Shown here: in pieces, positions 9,568-18,817 of the stretch | Layout of the letters: every line of letters starts with the position of its first letter | How positions within the stretch are numbered: position 1 is the stretch's first letter | Assembly (NCBI RefSeq): GCF_001701025.1 | Contig: NZ_CP016793.1 | Coordinates: 6,262,001 to 6,326,000, forward strand | Length of the DNA stretch: 64,000 nt | Direction: 5' to 3' | DNA from: Lentzea guizhouensis | GTDB lineage: Bacteria; Actinomycetota; Actinomycetes; Mycobacteriales; Pseudonocardiaceae | The notes under the pieces: generated by a model | Databases searched by the model: none | What the model was told of the DNA's origin: nothing | Seen by the model: the letters and a program-made list of their open reading frames with translations, nothing else | Translations under genes and position numbers: made by a program

Positions 9568-10536
9568 TCAGCGGAGCACGACGAGGTGCTCGCGCCGGGG
9601 GACGAGCTCGCCGATCACCGGTGCGCCGGGGATCTCGCCCGCCAGCAGCAGACCGCCGGAGGTCTGGGCGTCGGCGAGCAGGAGCGCGGTGATCTCGTCC
9701 GTCCCCGCCAGGTCGGTGCGGGGGCTCACCCAGTCGAGGTTGCGTCGCGTGCCGCCGCTGACGAAGCCCTTCTCGGCCGCCTCGACGGCGCCGTCGAGCA
9801 TCGGCACGGCGGCGATGTCGATCACCGCGGTCAGGTCGCTCGCCCGCGCGACCTCCAGGACGTGGCCGAGCAGGCCGAAGCCCGTGACGTCGGTGCCGCA
9901 CCGGATTCCGGCGGCGACGGCGGCTCTGGACGCGGTGGAGTTCAGGGTGACCATGGTCGCGACGGCGTTGGGGAACACCTCGCCGGTCGCCTTGTGCCGG
10001 GTGTTCAAGACGCCGATGCCGAGCGGCTTGGTCAGCGACAGCGGTGTGCCCGGCGTGCCGGAGTCGTTGCGCAGCAAGCGGTCCGGGTGCGCGATGCCGG
10101 TGACGGCCATGCCGTACTTGGGTTCGGGGTCGTCGATGCTGTGCCCGCCCGCGACCGGGCAGCGGGCCTGGGCCGCGATCTCCGCGCCACCGCCCAGCAC
10201 CTCGGCGGCGAGCTCCAGCGGCAGTCTGGTGCGCGGCCAGCACAGCAGGTTCACCGCGAGGACCGGGTCGCCGCCCATCGCGTAGACGTCCGACAGCGCG
10301 TTGGCGGCGGCGATGCGGCCCCAGTCGCGCGGGTCGTCGACGACCGGTGTGAAGAAGTCGATGGTCGAGAGCACGGCGCGGTCCCCGTCGATCCGGATCG
10401 CCGCCGCGTCGTCCCCGGCTCCGACGAGCAGTCCGGGGAACGCCGGGAGTGCCTTGGCGAGCAGGCTCTCGAGCTCGCCGGGTGGGATCTTGCACGCGCA
10501 GCCGCCGCCCGCGGCGGTCTGGGTCAGCCTCGTCAT
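9568..10536 (-). CDS. selD: selenide, water dikinase
   Basis: SelD makes selenophosphate from selenide and ATP, the Se donor for selenocysteine. The 322-residue protein has the glycine-rich active-site loop G-G-G-C-A-C-K, with Cys13 and Lys16 at the places of the catalytic Cys and Lys of E. coli SelD (a cysteine, not Sec, form). A-G-D-D-A-A and G-G-D-P aspartates for ATP-Mg follow, as does the C-terminal T-D-V-T-G-F-G-L-L-G-H. It is divergent from selC-selA-selB, forming a complete Sec locus. Reading frame is intact. Confidence 0.95.
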   Translation of the reverse strand: MTRLTQTAAGGGCACKIPPGELESLLAKALPAFPGLLVGAGDDAAAIRIDGDRAVLSTIDFFTPVVDDPRDWGRIAAANALSDVYAMGGDPVLAVNLLCWPRTRLPLELAAEVLGGGAEIAAQARCPVAGGHSIDDPEPKYGMAVTGIAHPDRLLRNDSGTPGTPLSLTKPLGIGVLNTRHKATGEVFPNAVATMVTLNSTASRAAVAAGIRCGTDVTGFGLLGHVLEVARASDLTAVIDIAAVPMLDGAVEAAEKGFVSGGTRRNLDWVSPRTDLAGTDEITALLLADAQTSGGLLLAGEIPGAPVIGELVPRREHLVVLR

Positions 10537-10547
10537 GGTCCGACCTT

Positions 10548-10584
10548 GGCAAGCCAGGAGAAGTCGATGTTCCGCTGGCTTGCC
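10548..10584. repeat. 10-bp perfect inverted repeat between selD and selC
   Basis: GGCAAGCCAG (10548-10557) and its exact complement CTGGCTTGCC (10575-10584) flank a 17-bp spacer in the divergent promoter region of selD and the tRNA-Sec gene. It could be an operator controlling both directions or an RNA hairpin ahead of selC or in the selD leader. Confidence 0.6.
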
Positions 10585-10602
10585 GATCCTGGAACGCGCC
10601 GG

Positions 10603-10697
10603 GGAGGCGTCACCGGTCTGGTGGCCGGCGCGGTCTTCAACACCGACGGGCGGCAGGAGCTGTCGCCGGCGGGTTCGATTCCCGTCCGCCTCCGCCA
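10603..10697 (+). tRNA. selC: tRNA-Sec (UCA)
   Basis: A 95-nt tRNA with the selenocysteine-specific shape. The acceptor GGAGGCG pairs with CGCCTCC (10687-10693), followed by discriminator G and an encoded CCA. The D-arm is CCGG/CCGG. The anticodon loop CTTCAAC (10635-10641) has TCA at 10637-10639. A long variable arm GGCG...CGCC and a T-arm with the TTCGATT loop follow. The eighth acceptor pair expected in bacterial tRNA-Sec is a T/C mismatch here. It decodes UGA as Sec with SelB. It sits 22 bp upstream of selA, in the same direction. Confidence 0.93.
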
Positions 10698-10719
10698 CAT
10701 CCCGACGGTGGAGGCTCTC

Positions 10720-11987
10720 ATGTCGCGGCGCACGATCCCGAGCACCGGCGCTCTGCTGGCCACGCCCCCGTTGTGCGAGGCCGTCGCGGTGCACGGGCGT
10801 GCGGCGGTGAAGTCGGCGATCCACACCGCCCAGGAGGAGGCGCGGGCCGGCCGCCTGAGCGCCACCGAGGTGCCCGGTGCCGTCCTGGCCGCACTGTCCC
10901 GGCTGGGCGCGCAACCGGTGCTGAACGCCACCGGCGTGCTGATCCACACGAACCTCGGCCGCGCGCCGCTGTCCCCGTCCGCCCGTTCGGCTCTTCTCGC
11001 CGCCTCGGGGTGGACGGACGTCGAGTTCGACCTCGTCACCGGCCGCAGGGCCGCGCGCGGCAGGGGAGCGCTGGCGGCGCTGCGCTCGGCCGTGCCGGAT
11101 GCCGGTGCGGTCCACGTCGTGAACAACAACGCCGCCGCCCTGCTGTTGTGCGCGGTGGGCCTGGCGGCCGGGCGGGAGATCGTGATCAGCCGCGGCGAGA
11201 TGGTGGAGATCGGCGACGGGTTCCGCCTCCCCGACCTGCTCACCGCGGGAGGAGCCCGGCTGCGCGAGGTCGGCACCACCAACCGCACGACCGCACACGA
11301 CTACCTCTCGGCCATCGGGCCGGACACCGGTTTCGTGCTGAAGGTGCACCCGTCGAACTTCCGCGTCGAGGGCTTCACGTCGTCCGCGAGCGTCGCCTCC
11401 CTCGCCGGCTGCGGCGTTCCGGTGGTCGTGGACATCGGCTCGGGCCTGCTCGCCCCCGACCCCCGGCTGCCCGGCGAACCCGACGCCGCCACGGTCCTGC
11501 GGGCCGGCGCGGACCTGGTGACGGCGAGCGCCGACAAGCTCCTCGGCGGCCCCCAGGCCGGTCTGCTCCTCGGCTCCGACACCCTGGTCGGATCGCTGCG
11601 CCGTCATCCGGCGGCCCGCGCGATGCGGGCGGGCAAGCTCGTGCTGGCCGCTCTGGAAGCCACGCTGCGCAGCCCTTCGCCGGTGCTGGCCATGCTGTCG
11701 GCGGACGTCGCTTCGCTGCACCGGCGCGCTGTCCGCCTGGCCGCTGTCCTGCCGGACGCCGAGGTGGTCGAGTCCGTCGCGGTGGTGGGTGGCGGTGCGG
11801 CGCCGGGCGTGCGGTTGCCGAGCCGTGCCGTGCGCTGCCGGAACGGTTCGCCGCACTCCTGCGCGCGCACCGCGTGGTGGGTCGCGTCGAAGCCGGCCGC
11901 TGCCTGCTGGACCTGCGCACCGTCGACCCGGCCGACGACGAGACCCTCGCCGGCCTGATCCTCGCCGCGGACCCGCCATGCCGGTGA
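10720..11987 (+). CDS. selA: L-seryl-tRNA(Sec) selenium transferase (frame-broken near 11830)
   Basis: PLP enzyme converting seryl-tRNA-Sec to selenocysteyl-tRNA with selenophosphate. It shows N-A-T-G-V-L-I-H-T-N-L-G-R, the family signature near residue 70. The Schiff-base lysine lies in S-A-D-K-L-L-G-G-P-Q (about Lys273), and E-V-G-T-T-N-R-T is present. The main frame runs to about 11825, after which homology (V-V-G-R-V-E-A-G-R-C-L-L-D-L-R) continues in the next frame to the stop at 11985-11987. Restoring one base near 11830 gives a normal C-terminus. Without it the protein ends at 11958 with an unrelated tail. It overlaps selB by 10 bp. Confidence 0.88.
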
Positions 11988-13903
11988 TCGTGACCGCGGG
12001 CCACGTGGACCACGGCAAGTCGGCGCTGGTCAGGGCGCTGACCGGCAGGGAACCCGACCGCTGGCCGGAGGAACGCTCCCGCGGCATGAGCATCGGCCTC
12101 GGCTTCGTCTGGACCCGCTTGCCGAGCGGCCTGGAGGTGTCCTTCGTGGACGCTCCCGGCCACCGCCGCCTGGTGTCCACGATGCTGGCGGGCGCGACGC
12201 CGGCCCCGGCCGTCCTGTTCGTCGTCGCCGCCGACGAGGGCTGGTCCGCCCAGTCGGCCGAACACCTGGCGGCCCTCGACGCCCTCGGCACCGCCTCCGG
12301 CGTCCTGGCGATCACGAAGTGCGACCGCGCGGACCCCGGTCCCGTGATGGCGGCCGCACGCCGTGCACTCGCGGGGACCTCTTTGGAGCGCATCCCGGCG
12401 TTCGCGGTGAGCGCGGTGTCCGGTGACGGCCTGGTCCCGTTGCGGCACGGCCTGGACACCCTGGTGGCGGGCCAGGACGAGGCAGCGGACGCCGGCGCGG
12501 ACATCCGCCTCTGGGTGGACAGGTCGTTCACGGTCGCCGGCGCGGGCACGGTCGTCACAGCGACGCTCGCGGCGGGCTCGCTGCGGCTGGGCGACCGGCT
12601 GAGGTGCGTGCGCACGGGGCAGTCGCTGCGCGTGCGGGGGCTGCAGGTGTGCGAACGCCCGGTTGCGGTCGCACGTCCGGTGCGCCGGGTGGCGGTGAAC
12701 CTGGCCGGCGGGCACGTGGACGTGTGCAGGGGAGACGCGCTGGTGGCCGAGGTGTGGCGGGCGGTGGCGGAGTTCGACGTGGTGTGGCGAGGTGTGCCGG
12801 GCTCCGCCTCCACGTTGCACGTCGGCACGGCCGCGGTGCCGGTGCGGGTGCGGGCGCTGGGACAGGGAGCGGCGCGGTTGCGGGCCGAGCGGGAAGTGCC
12901 TGTGCGGCCTGGGGACCGGGTGGTGGTACGGGATCCGGGAGGGGCGGGGCCACCGGCCGGGGCGGTGGTGGTGGACGTGGTGCCCGAGGAGCTGACCCGG
13001 CGGGGAGCGGCCGCGCGGAGGGGAGCGGAGCTGCTGGCGTTGGTGGCCGGGCGGCCGAGTGCGCCGCGGGGTGGGGAGACCGCCGTGCCGGTGGTCCCGG
13101 CCCGGGGTGCGCTGTCCTCCGCCGTGCTGGCCGGACTGGCGGCAGACCTGTTGCGGCGCAAGCGGTTCCTGCGCCACAGCGACTTCGGGGCCGTGGGGCT
13201 CCCGGTGTCCGGCCATCTCGTGGGCAGCCATCCGGTCACCACCGCTGCAGGCATCACCGGCGTCACCACCGCTGACCCGGCCACCGCTGACCCGGTCACC
13301 GCTGACCCGGTCACCGGCGCTGCCGCGGCCCGTCCCGACGGCCGGCACTGGCGTGCAGATCCCGCCACCTGGGCCGCTCTCACCACCCGCATCCGGGACG
13401 AAGTCGCGACCTGGCGCGCCGACAGGCCCCTGACACCGGCCATCCCGCTGCCCGCCCTCACCTCCCGCCTGTCACTCCCGTCCCCGGACATCACCCGCGA
13501 ACTGCTCCGCGCGGCCGGGCTGTCCACAGAGGACCGCACCACCGGCCCGCCCTTGCCCGACTCGGTCGAGGCCGCCCTCGTCACCCTCACGAAATCCCTG
13601 CGCCAAAACCCCTTCCGAGCGCCGGAAGCCCTCCAGCTCGCCAACGCCGGCCTCCGCCCTCCCGAACTGGCGGCGGCCGTCCGGGCGGGCAGGCTCCTGC
13701 AGCTGGCACCCGGCGTCGTCGTGCTCCCGGACACCGGCGAGCGGGCGGCTCAGGTGCTGCGCGGCCTCACCGCGCCGTTCACCGTCAGCCAGGCCCGCCG
13801 CGCCTGGGGCACGACCCGGCGCACCGCGGTCCCGCTGCTCGAGCTGCTGGACCGCTCGGGCGTCACCAACCGGCTGCGCGACGGCACCCGCGAGCTGGCA
13901 TAA
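11978..13903 (+). CDS. selB: selenocysteine-specific elongation factor
   Basis: GTPase delivering Sec-tRNA to the ribosome at recoded UGA. The 641-residue protein has the G1 motif A-G-H-V-D-H-G-K-S at residues 6-14, D-A-P-G-H (G3) and T-K-C-D (G4), then the EF-Tu-like barrels. The C-terminal winged-helix repeats, which bind the SECIS RNA, end in T-V-S-Q-A-R. The start ATG lies inside the end of selA. A short low-complexity linker of T-A-D-P repeats sits at about residues 430-445, encoded by tandem 15-bp units. Intact frame. Confidence 0.95.
   Translation: MPVIVTAGHVDHGKSALVRALTGREPDRWPEERSRGMSIGLGFVWTRLPSGLEVSFVDAPGHRRLVSTMLAGATPAPAVLFVVAADEGWSAQSAEHLAALDALGTASGVLAITKCDRADPGPVMAAARRALAGTSLERIPAFAVSAVSGDGLVPLRHGLDTLVAGQDEAADAGADIRLWVDRSFTVAGAGTVVTATLAAGSLRLGDRLRCVRTGQSLRVRGLQVCERPVAVARPVRRVAVNLAGGHVDVCRGDALVAEVWRAVAEFDVVWRGVPGSASTLHVGTAAVPVRVRALGQGAARLRAEREVPVRPGDRVVVRDPGGAGPPAGAVVVDVVPEELTRRGAAARRGAELLALVAGRPSAPRGGETAVPVVPARGALSSAVLAGLAADLLRRKRFLRHSDFGAVGLPVSGHLVGSHPVTTAAGITGVTTADPATADPVTADPVTGAAAARPDGRHWRADPATWAALTTRIRDEVATWRADRPLTPAIPLPALTSRLSLPSPDITRELLRAAGLSTEDRTTGPPLPDSVEAALVTLTKSLRQNPFRAPEALQLANAGLRPPELAAAVRAGRLLQLAPGVVVLPDTGERAAQVLRGLTAPFTVSQARRAWGTTRRTAVPLLELLDRSGVTNRLRDGTRELA
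13268..13312 (+). repeat. three 15-bp tandem repeats inside selB
   Basis: ACCGCTGACCCGG(C/T)C occurs three times head to tail, in frame, coding for repeats of T-A-D-P-(A/V) in the linker between SelB barrel and winged-helix regions. The unit length is a multiple of three, so copy-number change would not break the frame. Confidence 0.75.
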
Positions 13904-13904
13904 C

Positions 13905-13925
13905 GGCCATTTCCGGGCCTTTTTA
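13905..13925 (+). terminator. short terminator after selB
   Basis: GGCC (13905-13908), 7-nt loop, GGCC (13916-13919), then five T residues, directly after the selB stop. The stem is short, so strength is doubtful, but position and T-run fit. Confidence 0.45.
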
Positions 13926-13953
13926 CGCTCGATTGCTCGATTGGCGTACGCCG

Positions 13954-13982
13954 TTGACTGGTGCTCTGATCCCAGCTTTAGT
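13954..13982 (+). promoter_or_regulatory. candidate sigma-70-type promoter for the HEAT-repeat gene
   Basis: TTGACT (13954-13959), 17-bp spacer, TTTAGT (13977-13982), upstream of the gene at 14205. The rest of the 300-bp gap between selB and 14205 shows a CTCGATTG direct repeat at about 13928-13942 and no further gene. Confidence 0.4.
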
Positions 13983-14204
13983 GGAGTCAGCGTTGGAGAG
14001 CGGTCCTGGAAATTCATCCGCTCACCCGGGATAAAAGTCCTCAACGTGAGTCTCCGTTGTGCACCGTGGTAGACCGCGGCCTTTCGGAGCAGCAGAAACG
14101 GATTGTCGAGTAGCTGGCCGGTGCGTAGTTCTAGCTGGTCAGGGCTTACTTGCGTCCGCAGTTGGAAGCCAATGTTGCTGAGCGGTTCGGAAAGGATGAC
14201 CGGC

Positions 14205-15422
14205 ATGGCACTTGAGTCTGTCGATCTGGGACAGGTAAGCGGTGTAGAGGCACAGGCTCCTGTCTGGGATCACTACCTCCAGGGTGACCCCGCGCGTCTC
14301 AACAGTGATTTCGGGGAGTTCCTGAAGCGGACCGCGATCCGGCTCGACGTCCGCACGGACGAGCAGGTCGCGCACGAGGCGCTGAACCACCGCGACCCGA
14401 TGATCCGGGAGCAGTCGCTGTTCCAGTACGTGGACCGCGGGCTGCCGGGCGCGGTCGACCTGCTCACCGAGGCGGTCAAGACCGACAGCGTGCGCGAGGT
14501 GCGCTGGAACGCGCTGTGGGCGCTCGAGAAGATCGGCGGCCCCAGGGCGCTGAAGGCGTTGCAGAGCTTCGTCAACGACGACGACGCCGACGTCGGCGAG
14601 TGGGCCCGCCTGTTCGCCTCGGAGCTCACGACGGGGCTGCCCGCGTTCGACAGCCGTTCGTGGAAGCAGGACCCGGACCGCACGTTCGACGAGACGATCC
14701 TGCTCAACATCGACGTCGACGTGTACGTGCGGCTCGACGACACCGGCCGTCACTGGGGCAAGATCTCCCTGGCGCCCCAGGGCCTCGCGCGGAGCTACGG
14801 CCAGGCGCACGCCTGCCCGAACTCGGCCACGCGCGACCACCAGCTCGTGATCAGCAAGAACCTCGCGGGCCTGCACGACGACGGCACCCCGCACGTGGAG
14901 AACTTCCTGTTCCGCGGCGTGACCAACCACGCCAGCGCGGGCCGGGGCAGCTTCTTCTTCGAGTCGCGCGGGTTGCGGCCGATCTTCCTGTCCGGCCAGG
15001 CGGACAACGACACGCTGGGCCACCGCAACGAGATGGTCTCCGCCAAGCGGTCCGGCGAGTGGACGACCGACCCGCTGATGGAGATCAAGGGCAAGCCCGC
15101 GATCCGCTACGTCCGCGGCGCCGTCCAGACGTGGGGCTACATCAACTTCGAGACGATGCGCGGCAGCTCGCTGGAGGAGATCCTGTTCCCCGGCAACAGC
15201 ATCCTGGGCACGCTCGACACCCCCACCGGCCCGATGGCCAACGCCTACATCACGGGCACGTTCAAGGGCAAGCTGGTCGACTGGGACGGCGACGGCAAGA
15301 TCGACGTCAACTCGCTCGACATCTACTCGACCCACGAGGCCGAGGTGGACACCAACCAGGACAACATCGCGGACGAGCCGGGTGTGCAGTTCTGCACCCG
15401 CACCAACTGGATGAACTCCTGA
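14205..15422 (+). CDS. HEAT-repeat protein with C-terminal calcium-loop-like motif, unknown function
   Basis: The 405-residue protein has an alpha-helical HEAT/PBS-type region (about residues 20-145: helix pairs with V-R-E-V-R-W-N-A-L-W-A-L-E-K-I-G). An all-beta-looking domain without recognised motifs follows, and near the C-terminus D-W-D-G-D-G-K-I-D plus D-T-N-Q-D-N resemble EF-hand or dockerin calcium loops. No signal peptide. AAAGGA sits 8 bases before the chosen ATG; an ATG three codons earlier is too close to it. It lies next to the enediyne core with its own promoter and terminator. Scaffold, sequestration or a new enzyme are all possible; I do not recognise the family. Confidence 0.75.
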   Translation: MALESVDLGQVSGVEAQAPVWDHYLQGDPARLNSDFGEFLKRTAIRLDVRTDEQVAHEALNHRDPMIREQSLFQYVDRGLPGAVDLLTEAVKTDSVREVRWNALWALEKIGGPRALKALQSFVNDDDADVGEWARLFASELTTGLPAFDSRSWKQDPDRTFDETILLNIDVDVYVRLDDTGRHWGKISLAPQGLARSYGQAHACPNSATRDHQLVISKNLAGLHDDGTPHVENFLFRGVTNHASAGRGSFFFESRGLRPIFLSGQADNDTLGHRNEMVSAKRSGEWTTDPLMEIKGKPAIRYVRGAVQTWGYINFETMRGSSLEEILFPGNSILGTLDTPTGPMANAYITGTFKGKLVDWDGDGKIDVNSLDIYSTHEAEVDTNQDNIADEPGVQFCTRTNWMNS

Positions 15423-15436
15423 TCTGAGCACCGGCG

Positions 15437-15478
15437 GAGCGGGGTGGGCGGCCTGGCCGTCCACCCCGCTCTTCTCGT
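15437..15478 (+). terminator. strong terminator after the HEAT-repeat gene
   Basis: Perfect 11-bp stem GAGCGGGGTGG (15437-15447) with CCACCCCGCTC (15461-15471), 13-nt loop, followed by TTCTCGTT. It lies 15 bp after the stop. It may also serve the convergent AraC gene from the other side. Confidence 0.75.
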
Positions 15479-15536
15479 TGCCGTCAAAGGTCAGCGCTCC
15501 GCGGGGGCAAGGCGGAGGTCCGCGACGGGGGCAGCG

Positions 15537-16442
15537 TCACCCGATGGCGGGAGTGGAGTGGGAGATGCGCAGAACGCGCCGGCGTGCGAGCGACAACAAC
15601 GGCCGGGTGAACTCGATCGGCGGGTCGAAGCGCCGCTGTCTGCGCAGGGCGACCTGGAACGGGTGGCGGCACCGGCCGCCGAGGACGTTCACGGGGGACA
15701 GGCCGAACCCCACGCGGCCCAGCACGCCGATCGGCGTGGCGAGGACGTCGCGCACGGTGGCGCCAGGACCGACGGCGACGGAGATCGGCTCGTAGTCACC
15801 GTCCGGCACCGGCGGCAGGGCCACGAGACGGTTCGTCGCGATGACGGTGAACATCGACGGCAGCTCCTGCGGCCGGTTGAGCCGGAACAGTCCCAGCAAC
15901 GCGTGGCAGCGCTCGCCGTTCTGGCCGGTGACGGCCCCGATCGGCCCGGAGGCCGCCGCCGGCTCCGGCCCCGCCTCGACGAGCGCCTCCACGGGAATGT
16001 TCCCGATCTGCTCGACCACGCAGCGGAACCGCCGCGGCGACAGACCGGTGAGTTTGCCGAACTGGCTGATGAACGTGCCCAGGCTGGAATACCCGATCGA
16101 GGTGCACACATCCGTCACCGTTTTTGGCGTCACCAACAGCAACCGGCGGGCCTCCGCCATTCTCAGCGAGGTGAGGAACCGGGCCGGCGTGGTGGTCGTG
16201 ACATCCCGGAAAACCCGGTGGAAGTGAAACGGGCTCAGTGTGCCCGCGCGAGCCACGTCGCTGAGCTGGATGGGCTCCGGAAGATGTTCGATCATGTAGT
16301 CCACCGCCTTGGCGACCGAGGTGATCCGGGCTGCTCCCGTGCTTTCCGCGAGGCATCGGCCGACGGTGGAGCAAAGTCCGATCTTGTCGCATTTGAGGCA
16401 GTTCGCCTCTGTTCGCCAGTGGATTGAGGAATGGCCTTTCAA
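15537..16442 (-). CDS. AraC-family transcriptional regulator
   Basis: The 301-residue protein has the DNA-binding pair of helix-turn-helix motifs at the N-terminal side (about residues 45-145): L-S-D-V-A-R-A-G-T-L-S-P-F-H-F-H-R-V-F-R and the second P-R-R-F-R helix end. The C-terminal 150 residues form a separate unrecognised effector-like domain. AraC proteins with N-terminal HTH and C-terminal GyrI-like domains behave this way. It is convergent with the HEAT-repeat gene and read in the same direction as the unbV group, so it may control the enediyne core. The first 40 residues contain three Cys (C-L-K-C-D), possibly a metal or redox sensor. Confidence 0.8.
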   Translation of the reverse strand: MKGHSSIHWRTEANCLKCDKIGLCSTVGRCLAESTGAARITSVAKAVDYMIEHLPEPIQLSDVARAGTLSPFHFHRVFRDVTTTTPARFLTSLRMAEARRLLLVTPKTVTDVCTSIGYSSLGTFISQFGKLTGLSPRRFRCVVEQIGNIPVEALVEAGPEPAAASGPIGAVTGQNGERCHALLGLFRLNRPQELPSMFTVIATNRLVALPPVPDGDYEPISVAVGPGATVRDVLATPIGVLGRVGFGLSPVNVLGGRCRHPFQVALRRQRRFDPPIEFTRPLLSLARRRVLRISHSTPAIG

Positions 16443-16944
16443 GGTGAGTCTCCTGCCCCTTGGTCAAAGCCCGAACAAAGCCCCCGACGCGGATGACCCC
16501 ATCCGCGGCGAATGTTCGGCACCTGCCCTGCGCGTGGTGCTGCCGGGGCCAGGAGCGCTGGCAGCGGAGCGAGAGCCTCGGCTATGTGGACGTGACGGAG
16601 CAGATGTCGAACGACGGTTGGCACTCTTCTTTGTTGTCAACCTGAGCTAACCGTCTGTGAGCACGCGGGGGGTAGTCGCGATCTTGCTATTTGTCGGGAT
16701 TGTGGTGATCGAGAAGTAAGGTGTGCTCGCCCGTTCGGTCGGTACGCCTTCGTGCTTGATCAATTGTGTGATCGGTGTTCGCCCTCAGGTGGAATGATAC
16801 GTTACCTCCAGCGGTTCTGGTCTTTTCGGGCAGGATTTTATTGATCCAACTCACGCAAAGTCACAACGAAAAGCCCAGATGCGCCGTAGGAGTGACGCAC
16901 TGGGCAGTTTCGCTGGATCATCCGGGTGTCACCACTTGAATTGA
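16443..16944. other. 500-bp gap upstream of the AraC gene
   Basis: No convincing coding region on either strand. It is less G+C-rich than its surroundings (runs such as TTTGTTGTCAACC near 16630 and TTTTATTGATCC near 16835), so it should hold the AraC promoter. It also contains the hairpin terminator of the minus-strand unbV gene. Confidence 0.5.
16868..16905 (-). terminator. terminator after unbV
   Basis: On the minus strand GCCCAG plus TGCG pair with CGCA plus CTGGGC (plus-strand 16873-16905, one bulged base), followed by TTTTCGTT. It lies about 40 bp beyond the unbV stop. Confidence 0.6.
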
Positions 16945-18788
16945 CTACACTGCGGTGATCTTTCCGTCATCGCCGAGCAATAAGGAATGGCTGCCGGACG
17001 GGAGTGTGATCGTTCCGGTTCGCGGTCCGGAAGCGGTCCGCCAGCTGATCGTGTATTCGGCGTCTTCGCCGGAACCGGTGGCGAAGAACAGTTCAGTGGA
17101 CGAGACACCCGTGTGGCCATTCGCCGGATAAAGCTGAGAGCGTTGTGCGGGCCGGTTGTCGGCTTGAGCGACGACCTGCGCGCCAATCGCCGGCGTGATC
17201 GAACCTCCCGCGCCGGGCCGGTGCAGGCTCAGCACCGTCTGGCGGGGTTGTGAGACCGAAGTGTTCAGCAGCAGGCGGGAGTCCTGCCACTGATTCGCGA
17301 GGACGGCGTCCGGCCGGCCGTCGCCGTTGACATCAGCAATCGCTATACCTCGGGTGTTGACGGCCTCGTCAAGATGAAGATGTTTCGCCATGTCGGCGTA
17401 GCGACCTGACGCCGTTCGGGCCCAAAACGGGTTCGTGTCGTCTCCGGAGAGATTGGCCTCCGGCCCGAAACGCGGCCACGCGGCGGGGTACTGGAGCAGC
17501 TGATCGTTTCCGAGCGCCAATTCCTGCAGCAGCGCCCACCGCCAGTTCTCGCCTTTGAGGAATCCGGTGGCCTGCATGATCTCGTCGGTTCCGTCACCGT
17601 CGAAGTCGGCGGCCTTGATGTCCCACCCCCACCCGCTGCGCGCCAGTCCGAGTTCCTCGCCGCGGTCGATGAAGGGCACCTCGCCGGAAAGCAGGTCCGT
17701 TCCCGGGCCGGTCGGCGTGAAAGCGAAGTTGCTCTCCTGCAGACCCCATTCCGCGGTGATGTTGCTGACCACCATCGTGGGCATCTCCGCGCCGTCGGGA
17801 TAGGTGAACGTGATACCCATGCCCTTGAACGAGTCGTGCCCGAGAACCGTCGACTTCGGCGAGACGAGATCCCGGTCGGCCGTCACCGTCCGCAACCGCA
17901 CGGCGCCGGGGGTCGACAGGTTGACCATCAGGTGGTCCGGCCCGAAGTCCTCCGCCTGGTAGATCTCCGGCAGGTGGTCGCCGGTGAGGTCCTGCATGCC
18001 GATGGCGAGCGTCCACGCCTGCGCGGCCTCCGGCGGGAGGGCGGCACTGGCGTCGGTCCACTCCGGCGCCTGGTCCGCCCCGCGCGGCCGGGAGAGCAGC
18101 AGCCGGTTCGTGCCGCCGTTCAGCGCCCGCGCCATGCTGTCCTGCATCCGCATCCGCTCGTCCGGCCCCGCGTCCGGGTCGAGCACCTTGGCGTTGTCCG
18201 GGAAGTAGTTCGCCACCAGCAGGTCGGTGTTGCCGTCGCCGTCGACGTCACCGGCGTTGAGCGTGGTGGAGTTCCACACCTGCCGCGGCTCGACGAGCTC
18301 CACGACGCGGAAACCGGAGCCGGTGTTGATGAACTGCACGGGGGAGCGGCCCCAGTAGTGCACGACGTAGTCGCTGTCGCCGTCGGTGTCGAGGTCCACC
18401 GGCACGCAGCCCATCGGCGCCATCGTGTCGTCGTAGTCCTGCTCGGGGACGAGCAGCTCGGGCTCGAACCGGTCACCGGTGCCGGGCACGGGGAACAGCC
18501 GCACCAAGTCGTCGCGCGGGTCGACCAGGCAGACGTCGTCGGACCTGCCGTTGCCGTCGTGGTCGGTCAGGCCGGCCGCGGCACCGACGGCGGAGATCCA
18601 CGAGCGGATGTGCTCGACGTCCGGGCCGACCTGCCGCAGGCTCCGCGCGTCCGGCGGGGCCTGGTTCAGTCGCTGTCGGAGAGCTCCGGCCGGGCGGTGG
18701 CGAGACCGGTGGCGACGAGCAGCGCGGCCGCGACCACCGCCGGGAGCAGCCTCGCGGCACGGGGTTTGGGGACCGTGGGTGATGTCAT
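16945..18788 (-). CDS. unbV: UnbV / E4-like FG-GAP (CRTAC1-type) protein of the enediyne cassette (frame-broken near 18665)
   Basis: About 614 residues: an N-terminal hydrophobic signal or anchor (M-T-S-P-T-V-P-K then A-V-V-A-A-A-L-L-V-A), then a beta-propeller with FG-GAP/VCBS calcium-loop repeats such as D-H-D-G-N-G-R-S-D, D-V-D-G-D-G-N-T-D and D-V-N-G-D-G-R-P-D, and a C-terminal ASPIC/UnbV-like domain. UnbV is one of five genes conserved in enediyne warhead cassettes; its chemistry is unknown. The signal peptide is in one frame and the body in another. One missing base near 18661 joins them as D-S-D-L-N-Q-A. It is probably exported. Downstream of DUF1702 in the same direction. Confidence 0.85.
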
Positions 18789-18817
18789 GGCGATGTCTCC
18801 GAAGTGTGTGACGTGGG

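Noticed and set aside
10537..13734. Minus-strand extension of selD to a 1388-residue protein
   Set aside because: SelD starts at its own ATG (10536); the upstream part is antisense to selC, selA and selB.
13959..13991. Distant TGACT/AGTCA pair as another copy of the shared operator
   Set aside because: The halves are about 26 bp apart and one is part of the -35 box; the 13-mer core is absent.
18660..18670. TGA in unbV read as selenocysteine, given the nearby sel genes
   Set aside because: The sequence after the TGA continues the family in a different frame, so it is a frame break and not a recoded stop.
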